Positions 23,601 through 29,660 of a DNA stretch of 64,000 nt are shown here, one piece after another. The stretch is from Enoplolaimus lenunculus. Taxonomy: Eukaryota; Nematoda; Enoplea; Enoplida; Thoracostomopsidae. Numbering within the stretch: position 1 is the first letter of the stretch; the number at the start of each line of letters is the position of its first letter. Location of the stretch: NCBI GenBank assembly GCA_030248215.1, contig JASANG010000265.1:16901-80900 (forward strand). The letters run 5' to 3'. Under the pieces are notes generated by a model. That model did not search any database. It saw only the letters and a list, made by a program, of their open reading frames with translations, and was not told the origin of the DNA. The translations under genes and the position numbers were made by a program.

Positions 23601-26407
23601 TGATAGCGGAAACTCGATGTTGTGAGTGGGTTAAGGATTAAGAGAATTCTACGATCATTTGACATTTTTGCTTATGGAAAATGAACTCAGTTGCGCTAAC
23701 TGCTAAACCGCAACATCTTACAATCAGCTGGCTATACTTTAGGGATTTGTGCCTCATGCAACTAGAATCGCGATATGCGTCGTAAGGTTCTGCATGTATC
23801 TTAGTTCTTCAATGTGTCAGCTCATGTAAAGATCAGTGGCGAAAAGTTTTTCTGCGGACTACAATCGAGTAGGGCAACGGTTTAGACTAATTTTTTGCTT
23901 AGGCTTAGGCTTATGTGTAAGCTCGTTTTTACGCTCAATGTTATGTTTAGGCGCAGGTGTATTCTTAGGAATATGCTTATACTACTACGACCCTGTACTA
24001 TACATTGGTCAATCTATCAAAGGCATTTGCATGTGTGCGTTTTTAAACTTTCGGAAATGATTCACATTCTTACTCGAGAGCAATCCGTAGGATAATTCTA
24101 GGAAGGTTCTCAGCTTGAAATCAATCCTCTACTCTGTATGCCTACCAATCGTATGCTGCCTTTAAATTGTACATAAAACATTAGGTTTATTAAGCACAAA
24201 GTTGTCAAACGGTGATGCATGTCGAGCTGAGTATACTTCAAAGAAACTAACTGAGACTATTTTTTCGTTTACAGGTGCATAATTAAAGCACAGTACTTAA
24301 TTTTCCTACATTTATTTACGTTAATTTTTACTAACGATTAATGATAATGTATAGGACAAATTGGAAAATTTTGTCATCATTCGACAGTGCCTTAACAGTT
24401 CGCTTTTTTAGCAAATTTGACATTTTGCTTAAGGATAACATGCTTATTTTAGAGCAACTTGAATTCGGCTACCGACTGTGGCTTGGTTTCAATTCACATT
24501 ATGTTTGGTTGGTCCAAACATCCATCTTGTCTGTATTCCTTCTTTTGGACAGAACAACCCTGTTTCAGAGCAGCCTAGGCTACTTTTCTGCTTTGGTCTA
24601 TTTTATGGCCTTTAATGGGAACTTATGCACTCTATCCATTAACGGAATTTACTTTCATTAGAGATACACACTCCTTTTGATTGGAACTCAAAATGGAAAC
24701 CCCTCTTGTTCGGGTTGATATGATTATGATATGTTGATAACGAGCTTTTTCCGTTATTTCTGTAACGGAAACGGGAAGCGATTTGTCGGAAACGGAAACG
24801 GTTAAATGGATACACTTTGGGTTGTTACCGATACTGTAATCATTTTGAACAAGTAAATTTTCTTGCAAATCAATGGGTATTAAAATCTAAATATTTTGTT
24901 GCTAAAATTCGGTTTTTTATACAGCAAAATTTCGAAAACATTCACTAATAAATGTTGCGTGACACTGGCGTTTTCAACTAATAACAGAATTTTTCAGCCA
25001 ACTTTGATCCTTTGTTTCAGGATTTCATTAACGAAAATAGCGCTTTTGACGCCAACTATTAATTTAAGCGTAGAGTATTAAGTTATTGCTTTTTTTAAAT
25101 TTTCTGTTTAAGTCTATAGTATACTAACCTTTTTTGAACTATCTAGCCAGCTAATCAGTACAGCGCGCCCGTAATTGTTCGATGTTGGTGCGTTACTTTG
25201 AGCAGCGGAAGCAAAATTGGAAATTAAATCGCTTAAAATTTGCGATAACTTTTCTTGTGAAATATCGGCGATTTTGACCTGAAAATACCTATCAACGTTA
25301 AGTGATAGTAATAAAAATGACGAAATACGAAAGGTTGTATGTATGTATATATAGACATGCACATGCGCGTAAATTGTTAAAAACAGTGCGTTGTTCCATG
25401 TACACAGGTTAGCATTGCTCATAGTATATTCTATTCGGAACAATGTTATTCAATTGTAATTTGAACGAACTAACTCCAGCTCCACGGCGTTCTCCATCAC
25501 TATGATGCCGCTGTCTTCCAATCACAGTCGCCGTCCTTGAGTTGAACCCGATTGCCCCAAATGATGAAACACACGATAGCGCCCCAATTGAATTGATTGA
25601 CTCTATCGATGACTCGCGACCTGAGTCATATTCTGCTCCGGTTGAATTTCGACGAGAATCTGGCATGCGTCCGACTTCTTGTGGTTGCTCACCGGCAATT
25701 TCGGGACGTAAGGCAGGCAAAGTTGAAAACGTTGGTACATCTTAAACGTGCAAGAATATTAATAAAGATGCGTTTGGCGTTGATTTTGATCAAATTTACA
25801 AAAATGACTTTTTAGAGCAGCCAAACAGCCAATTAAAATGTCAAGGATATTTTGTTGAATCAAAAATCAGCGTCGAATTGAAATGGTTAATAAAAATTGA
25901 AAAATGAATCTCATATTTTTCTATCACTACTTTCGTTGGAAAATATATTCTTAATTTGTTATAGATTTTTCATTTAGAATTCAACATCCATAGCAATTTC
26001 TAAACAAGCAATCTTAAATGAGTACACAACAGAATGCGTCAGCAGAAATAAACCAGCAATTTTTTAAAAAATCACTAATAAATGTGCAAAATTGCAATAG
26101 ATGTTTGGCTCGCTTTGCGGAATATTTTTCATTTTTTGACTCAAGTTTTGACGCCTTTTGGCAAACTCAAAATGCGTTTATTTAATAGCATTTTGCTATT
26201 GAATGGCAATCCTTTAATTGGCGACATAAAATCACAAAGTTTACTTTCCAACAATAAATTATCGATATGCTTTAGCGTAGATTCGATCAGTTCATTTGTA
26301 TCTGGAAAACGTTTCCAAAACTCTTCTTTATCATTGATTTTGTTTTCACTTTGATCTCGATTTGCGGAATCATTGACACTGACATTTTCGGTTAAAACTT
26401 CCGTCAT
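2411..26407 (-). CDS. PPFIBP1: liprin-beta (PPFIA-binding protein), complete 20-exon gene
   Basis: Liprin-beta is a cytoplasmic scaffold that pairs with liprin-alpha through SAM domains at focal adhesions and synaptic active zones. I joined 20 exons (listed separately) with canonical splice sites and matching phases, giving about 1104 residues; human liprin-beta-1 is about 1011. Order: acidic N-terminal region with a helical segment (about 1-193), coiled coil (194-395), Ser/Pro/Arg-rich linker (396-828), SAM1 (836-902), SAM2 (910-978), SAM3 (998-1066). Family landmarks are QTEKIKDMEFNLEDK and ELMAANVEK in the coiled coil, WLDDIGLSQY in SAM2, and WLRSIDLTEY and ILQIPTHKTLIRRHL in SAM3. The ATG at 26407 is the first Met after an in-frame TAG. 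The linker exons between 9720 and 13285 rest on phase and splice sites rather than homology. Introns hold many small transposons and a satellite. Confidence 0.93.
2657..2835. mobile_element. TTAGGC-bearing MITE copy
   Basis: TGTATAGAACAAGACCG at one end, GCCTAAGCCTAAGC units, and CAGAAAAACGTTTC near the other end, as in the other copies. Confidence 0.65.
2967..3421. mobile_element. TACTGYAGTGACCCG element
   Basis: TACTGCAGTGACCCGAATTA and inverse TCGGGTCACTACAGTA. TA at both outer edges would suit a Tc1/mariner-type insertion. Confidence 0.68.
3967..4104 (-). CDS. PPFIBP1: liprin-beta exon 19, SAM3 first part
   Basis: Residues 987-1032, VGDWLRSIDLTEYTANLGSA and GVHGALM, third SAM domain. 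TTTTTAG acceptor, GTATGA donor, phase 0/0. Confidence 0.95.
4423..4666. mobile_element. CACTGTAAATTCCAGTGAGT element
   Basis: Inverted ends (CACTGTAAATTCC and its rough inverse) with GAGTTGATT units. Related in design to the GACTC hairpins but of different sequence. Confidence 0.5.
4915..5872. repeat. 50-bp satellite in liprin-beta intron, about 19 units
   Basis: Tandem 50-bp unit containing GAGTACTCAAAGCCAAAATT. Units come in two types differing at one spot (CGGACATTG or CAGCCATTG). A junction near 5310-5350 interrupts the array. Because 50 is not a multiple of three, every plus frame cycles through the same three peptides and stays open; none is a gene. Confidence 0.97.
6027..6235 (-). CDS. 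PPFIBP1: liprin-beta exon 18, SAM2
   Basis: Residues 917-986, WLDDIGLSQYRNAFAEYRIN and TVEDVLTLNITAALHHASLS, the second SAM domain, strongly conserved with human. TATTGCAG acceptor, GTAACG donor, phase 1/0. Confidence 0.95.
6510..6672. repeat. interspersed repeat, family with 27790 and 54285
   Basis: GCGTTTGCCCAAAAATGG, CTTCTCATGACCTC and TGATCATTCCACGCC recur in order in the other copies. It reads as a diverged ORF piece on the minus strand, but no domain is recognised. Confidence 0.65.
7144..7255 (-). CDS. PPFIBP1: liprin-beta exon 17, SAM1 end and SAM2 start
   Basis: Residues 880-916, QLGMKNPLHKKRLVLALRSI (helix 5 of SAM1, as in human ELGIKHSLHRKKLQLALQAL) then the first residues of SAM2. 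TTTTTAG acceptor, GTTAGT donor, phase 0/1. Confidence 0.92.
7317..7469. mobile_element. GGCCCGTAG-type MITE copy
   Basis: Ends CAGGCCCGTAGTCA and TGGCTACGGG, with AACCTTGCTTGCAAGTC-like core. Immediately abuts the TTAGGC MITE at 7494. Confidence 0.7.
7494..7695. mobile_element. TTAGGC-bearing MITE, best-preserved copy
   Basis: TIRs of about 28 bases: TGGCCCATGTGTAGAACAGG at one end and the inverse at the other, around GCCTAAGCCTAAG arrays. A non-autonomous DNA transposon; the transposase source is unknown. Confidence 0.82.
7976..8126 (-). CDS. PPFIBP1: liprin-beta exon 16, SAM1 first part
   Basis: Residues 829-879, FFQWDADLLCRWFCQLGFDK onward, helices 1-3 of the first SAM domain. AATTTTAG acceptor, GTGAGT donor, phase 2/0. 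Confidence 0.88.
8245..8654. mobile_element. hAT-like MITE with 8-bp target duplication
   Basis: TIR CAGTGGCGGATCCA with inverse TGGATCCGCCATTG; flanks CGATTGCA and TGATTGCA form a 7-of-8 target duplication, the hAT length. No transposase. Confidence 0.82.
8758..8865. repeat. degenerate TTAGGC/GCCTAA repeat
   Basis: CTTAATCTTAAGCC and GCCTAATCCTACGCC strings only; remnant. Confidence 0.45.
8902..9138 (-). CDS. PPFIBP1: liprin-beta exon 15
   Basis: Residues 750-828, linker of Ser/Pro/Gln/Arg (SFQRPSAEHTPQPQQTPRKI) ending FDLRLPDMPI. Acceptor after GATTTCAG; a second AG 24 bases downstream (exon start 9114) keeps the same phase, so NAGNAG-like alternative use is possible. GTAATG donor, phase 2. 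Confidence 0.75.
9720..9819 (-). CDS. PPFIBP1: liprin-beta exon 14
   Basis: Residues 717-749, basic (ALGRKYKKYRSLKQFIK). CTATTTCAG acceptor, GTATAT donor, phase 1/2, matching exon 15. Inferred from splice sites and codon-like composition. Confidence 0.62.
10996..11428 (-). CDS. PPFIBP1: liprin-beta exon 13, Ser-rich linker; 3' end uncertain
   Basis: Residues 573-716, Ser/Asn/Thr-rich linker before the SAM block. The acceptor (TTTACTTCAG) is strong. Phase 1 is required out to reach exon 14. The best such donor is GTGCGT at 10995; weaker ones lie at 11025 and 11109, so the exon may be 30-114 bases shorter. Confidence 0.62.
11765..11862. repeat. TTAGGC-like array
   Basis: TTAGGAGTAGGCTTAGAC and related strings in the intron between liprin-beta exons 12 and 13; remnant of the same family. 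Confidence 0.55.
11903..12211 (-). CDS. PPFIBP1: liprin-beta exon 12, Pro/Arg-rich linker
   Basis: Residues 470-572, rich in Pro, Arg and Ala (GLAPPDVPAVHRSRSPRANA), locally GC-rich. TTTGTTAG acceptor, GTAAGC donor, phase 0/0. Confidence 0.72.
12371..12548. mobile_element. hairpin MITE copy 2 (GACTC family)
   Basis: Same ends and full-length inverted arms as the copy at 55; lies in the intron between liprin-beta exons 11 and 12. Confidence 0.88.
13172..13285 (-). CDS. PPFIBP1: liprin-beta exon 11
   Basis: Residues 432-469, acidic (EDSEENYPDEPSLDGINAEQ) then MSKSLYGWPTRDA. ATGTTTCAG acceptor, GTAAGC donor, exactly 38 codons in phase 0/0, so it could also be skipped. Confidence 0.7.
13952..14058 (-). 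CDS. PPFIBP1: liprin-beta exon 10
   Basis: Residues 396-431, basic then Ser-rich (YKIRRIESSSSAHSEG). TTTTATAG acceptor, GTAATG donor, phase 1/0. Supported by splice signals and phase, no clear homology. Confidence 0.7.
14593..14662 (-). CDS. PPFIBP1: liprin-beta exon 9
   Basis: Residues 373-395, EQRIVELTKSLNTQQ, matching human DRKIEDLRQCLNRYKK. AATTTCAG acceptor, GTAAGT donor, phase 0/1. Confidence 0.85.
15299..15360 (-). CDS. PPFIBP1: liprin-beta exon 8
   Basis: Residues 352-372, IDKLKTVVQELMAANVEK, matching human VQKMKKAVESLMAANEEK. TTATAG acceptor, GTGCGT donor, phase 1/0. Confidence 0.9.
16298..16734. mobile_element. hAT-like MITE, second copy
   Basis: CAGTAGCGGATCCAGG to TGAATCCGCCATTG, internal sequence clearly homologous to 8245-8654. 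Confidence 0.82.
16980..17106 (-). CDS. PPFIBP1: liprin-beta exon 7
   Basis: Residues 310-351, DQIGQLQDFVQLHVPELRNQ onward, divergent part of the coiled coil. GATTGCAG acceptor and GTAGAA donor. Phase 0 in and 1 out fits exons 6 and 8. Confidence 0.8.
17533..17751. mobile_element. hairpin MITE copy 3 (GACTC family)
   Basis: Full-length hairpin in the intron between liprin-beta exons 6 and 7, 80 bases from exon 6. Confidence 0.88.
17832..17963 (-). CDS. PPFIBP1: liprin-beta exon 6, coiled coil
   Basis: Residues 266-309, with LETAKFDLIAEIAALKYKF aligned to human LETQKLDLMAEISNLKLKL. TTTTAG acceptor, GTACGA donor, phase 0/0. Confidence 0.93.
18529..18683. mobile_element. TTAGGC-bearing MITE copy
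   Basis: TGGCCCATGTATAAAACAGG and CCCTGTTCTATACATGAGCC ends with TTAGGC units inside, adjacent to liprin-beta exon 5. Confidence 0.8.
18702..18815 (-). CDS. PPFIBP1: liprin-beta exon 5, coiled coil
   Basis: Residues 228-265, coiled coil beginning VTVLTEQVNAQTEKIKDMEF; near-identical in pattern to human VSVLTDQVEAQGEKIRDLEF. TTTTAG acceptor, GTAAAT donor, phase 0/0. Confidence 0.93.
18928..19090. mobile_element. GGCCCGTAG-type MITE copy
   Basis: TACGGGCCCGCAGTCAAGG to CCTGGCTACGGG, same core, between liprin-beta exons 4 and 5. Confidence 0.78.
19290..19391 (-). CDS. PPFIBP1: liprin-beta exon 4, start of coiled coil
   Basis: Residues 194-227, a short Ser/Pro lead followed by IADKLSRLESYRENLSQK, which matches the YQERLARLENDKESLVLQ segment of human liprin-beta-1. 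CTTTCAG acceptor, GTAAGC donor, phase 0/0. Confidence 0.9.
20321..21511 (-). CDS. alternative first coding exon of liprin-beta (or nested gene)
   Basis: This is a 397-codon open exon in the intron between liprin-beta exons 3 and 4. It is rich in Ser, Gln, Pro and Gly, with a poly-Gln patch (IQPQQQQQRQQRQQSQ) near residue 50, a PPPPYK proline patch and no recognised domain. A TGA lies two codons before the ATG in the same frame, so it cannot continue upstream coding. A splice acceptor (TTACTGGTCAG) sits 23 bases before the ATG, implying an upstream untranslated exon. A GTAAAC donor at 20320 leaves phase 0, exactly what exon 4 needs, so an isoform of about 1308 residues would result. The exon-like reading runs past that donor to 20102 but becomes non-coding in character. 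It could instead be a separate nested gene. Confidence 0.6.
22141..22354. mobile_element. hairpin MITE copy 4 (GACTC family)
   Basis: Full-length hairpin. The 140 bases after it match those after copy 1. Confidence 0.88.
22355..22496. repeat. repeat flank shared with 267-417
   Basis: Diverged copy of the flank that follows hairpin copy 1, including the AATATAGACA string. Confidence 0.75.
22500..22614. mobile_element. half copy of hairpin MITE (GACTC family)
   Basis: Only the right arm and centre are present, 145 bases after copy 4 and in the same orientation. Confidence 0.8.
23824..24012. mobile_element. TTAGGC-bearing MITE copy
   Basis: TTTAGACTAATTTTTTGCTT core and CCCTGTACTATACATTGG end shared with other copies; in the intron after liprin-beta exon 3. 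Confidence 0.72.
25129..25278 (-). CDS. PPFIBP1: liprin-beta exon 3
   Basis: Residues 144-193, ending in AVLISWLDSSKK, which aligns with the TLVEWLQSQM segment that precedes the coiled coil of vertebrate liprin-beta. TTTTCAG acceptor, GTTAGT donor, phase 0 on both sides. Confidence 0.85.
25475..25740 (-). CDS. PPFIBP1: liprin-beta exon 2
   Basis: Residues 55-143, low complexity and Ser/Arg-rich (ESSIESINSIGALSCVSSFG). Acceptor follows CGTTTAAG, donor is GTTAGT, phase 1 in and 0 out, which matches both neighbours. Confidence 0.78.
26245..26407 (-). CDS. PPFIBP1: liprin-beta exon 1 (start codon)
   Basis: Codes for residues 1-54, acidic, ending in a short predicted helix (STLKHIDNLLLE) that resembles the first helix of liprin-beta. 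An in-frame TAG lies 13 codons upstream with no other Met between. The donor is GTAAAC, phase 1. Any 5' untranslated exons were not located. Confidence 0.75.
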
Positions 26408-29400
26408 ATTTTTAGGAAAGTTGCTGAGTAGAAACGTTTTTATATTCTAAATTTAGTACGACGCAAACGGTTGTTTGTCTAAAATTAAATCCTGATCTAG
26501 TCAAAGATTCTTAGGTCAAATCTTTCTGCATCTATAGCGGTATCAGGTCCGAGGGACTGGTTCATAATCTTGTATAGGGACTGGTTCATGATCTTGTATA
26601 TATATTAGGTATACTTTCTAGCCATGATAACTATCCAATAGTTGTTGAAGTGCTGTCACTGTGGATTGGTATAAACCGTATAACCTAACTGTTTCGTTTT
26701 GTGTAGGCTTATATTTAAATGACTAAACAAACAAGGACGCAGTTCAGGATTTCATTCTGGGAGGGCATAGAACCTCATTTAATCTCACATTTTTAACTCC
26801 TAAGACTCAGAAGGTATTAATTCGAAAGATGCTTTTTTTGTTCTCTTACCAGATATTTTCAGTAAAATGAGATATATATACTCTCCGTCTTGCCTTTGTA
26901 TTTTCATGCGTCCGCGGTATTAACAAACCTTTATTCCGTAATTTGACTTAGATGCAAAATATATTTTTAGACAATTTTGTATCGTGTTCAAGTTTAGAAC
27001 GCAGGACTAAAAGTTGTCGAGCTGTGATTGATTTCAATATTAATATTAAATTCATGCCATGAAAACAGATACTTGAAAATTTATATAACAAACATAAATT
27101 TGAATTTTAGGTATATATACTAGTGCATGCAAGGCACGATTTCGTTTCCGCGAAATGCACAATTTACCACTTTAAGTTCTAGACAATTTAAAATATACGT
27201 TGCATCGTCGTTTAAACTGGCCCTTTAAAATAAAAGAAAATATTTCAGCTTTTAAGCGTTAAACAAAGCATCGCAACTTTTCTGTTTTAGTTTGTTTTTG
27301 TGATATTGTTTACTTTTTACGCAAAAGATATAGTGCGCTCGCGGAAATATTTTTTATAGCTTAAAGAGCATTGTTTCAAATAGTTAGGCATTTTAGTTTT
27401 ACACAATTCAATTTCGTCAAAAAATTTCTACTAAATTTGCTGTGTTTGTCTTTGTACAAATTTGACTAAATCACAACGACGTCAGGTCTGTATAGCAAGT
27501 GAGCTCACCTTGAGAGAGGAAGACGCGAAAAAACGTTTCGAGAAACATACAAGGGTTTCGGGTTAAGAACAAGCGAGGCTGAAACTTTTGTAGAGGGGAG
27601 TTTTTTAAAGGAGATCAGTTATTCCTGGCGCTCTCGGGCTAAAAGCTCGATTTCACATAAAGCGCTAATGTGTGAAAAACTCAACATTTGAAAGCAGGGT
27701 TGTTTTTTCGAAAAAAATTATGACCGGAAAAAATATATTTCCATTTTTTCCGGAAAACAATGAAAAAAATGGAAAAAATTCATTCTTTGAGTGATCGGTT
27801 ATCCCATACCTTAGCGAGCGTTTGCGCAAAAATACTTGCATTTTTAAACTTTTTGCATATTTGAACTTCTGATAACATCCCCTGATCATTCCATGCCCAA
27901 ATCTGAATTTTAGAAAGTTCCATTTTTTAAATCCCAAGACACTTTTGGGTTTTTTGACATAAAAGCCTCCCAGCTGCTGCAACGTCGCGAGCAAAGCGAA
28001 GATGAAGCTAGACGTATTCTTGTGTTAAATCATACGGTAAAAGCAAGCTTTCAAATGATAGCGCCCTAGCTTTGGCCCCACTGTCGACGAAACCTGTTGA
28101 GTGAACCGAACAAGATGCATATGTCGTTTTGCATTGAATCTCGTCGCAAAGATTCAATTCTGAAATACATAGACAAATCCCGCCAGAAACAGAAATGTGG
28201 TAGCAAATTTAGTTTTCCAAATCACATAAAACTACATTATGTGACTTTTCATTTACATTATAAGTGCGCACAAATTAAATTGTCCTGTATATATCACGTG
28301 ATATTCGGTAGAACTTCGGAGTCTCATATTATATTCGCATAAATGTCCCGTAAAAAAGATGTGCCATTTGGCTGTTTGTATACGATGATTGCTGGAGAAT
28401 AGACCAGTGTGATTTGTAAGCCAATGTCATATAGCTATTCAGAGCACAGCATTTTATGCTGATGTCGAATCAACGTGGACAATCGTGTTCCGGTCTGCCA
28501 CATTTAAACGTGAACCTGACATAAGACAGGCAAGACAAACGTCGGGCAAGAAACAAAAAGCTATACTGCTGACAAGATTAGACATAGTCATCTGCCAAGT
28601 CCGAGCCCCCGGGTAGAGGTGGTTACTGAATTTATCGATCCTAGATCACGATCTTGTTTGATAGCTTCGACGACACACTTCCAAAAACAGTTTCACACAA
28701 AATTTGCAAAACGATGATTTAAAAAGCGAAGCCATCTTTAAAATGCCGCAGCGCTAAATTTTTTCGACATTAGAACAGCACGATATTTTAGGTAAAATCC
28801 TTGTACAATCTTTATATGCTCCAACCAGGGTTGACAGCACACGGCACGCCTCATTCAAACTTTCTTTATTAGTACCGTTCTTGACTTTCGTTTCATAAGA
28901 GTTATATTATCTTTATGTAGATTTGTAATTCAGCGAGTGTAGCGAGCAAAAAATTTGTTGACAGTTAGCAACCTGTTGGATATTGCGAGTCTCGTCAAGT
29001 CCTTACATTGTATTATATGGTATCGTCGTAATTTGAAGATAATGCTTGGGCGGTTTTAAATAATCAATACACTCCATAACGCAAGTATGTAAAAACATCG
29101 TCAATTTGCCGAAAGGCGATATATGTCTACCGTTGGTTTAAAATCCGCTACAGATGCAAAAACATTGCGGTCTTTTATTCAAACAAATAGGGCGATTTGT
29201 TGCAGCAAAATCATAACATAAAACTCGATAAACTGTAATGTTTGCCAAGAAATTTTAATCTTTTAACTCGTTTATTCCAGAACTACAGTTATGACGTTGC
29301 CAGCTTCAAGGGTGTAATATATCTGACCACTCAGTCAATATGGTATTTACATGGCTAGTTAGTGGCTATTCTAATAGCGTAAAAGATCCTTTTGGGATAC

Positions 29401-29572
29401 TTAATAATACAGGAGCAATAACGAATCCGAAGGCGGATGCATTATTAACATAAGAACAACTAACTGATGTGCTTCGTTTTTTCAAATCGAGCGTTTCCAG
29501 CTGGACAGTTTAAAACCATAATTGTTTCGCAAATCATTGTCAGTACTATACGGTCTGCACGACCCCTAATAC
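26408..29572. other. intergenic region upstream of liprin-beta, no gene recognised
   Basis: Contains the 27790 repeat and a stretch at 26790-26920 sharing GATGCTTTTT and TTTTCATGCG with 23170-23240. A minus-strand CTCAAG/GTGAGC site near 27511 could be the donor of an untranslated liprin-beta exon, but this is weak. Confidence 0.4.
27790..27950. repeat. interspersed repeat, family with 6510 and 54285
   Basis: GCGTTTGCGCAAAAATAC and TGATCATTCCATGCCC in the same order as at 6510-6672. Confidence 0.65.
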
Positions 29573-29660
29573 TTGAATTACTTGTTATTAAACATTAACC
29601 TGAGGATTTATTCACCATCGAAGCCTGGAGTAAATACGACACCGCAAGTAACGAAGGGGA

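Larger units (their letters stand above)
21512..25128. other. large liprin-beta intron, no exon recognised
   Basis: Holds hairpin MITEs, a TTAGGC MITE and AT-rich DNA upstream of the alternative first exon. The promoter for that exon should lie just above 21511 if the model is right. Confidence 0.5.

Noticed and set aside
24341-24661. 106-codon plus-strand frame
   Set aside because: Hydrophobic low-information sequence in AT-rich intron DNA without start context, homology or splice support.
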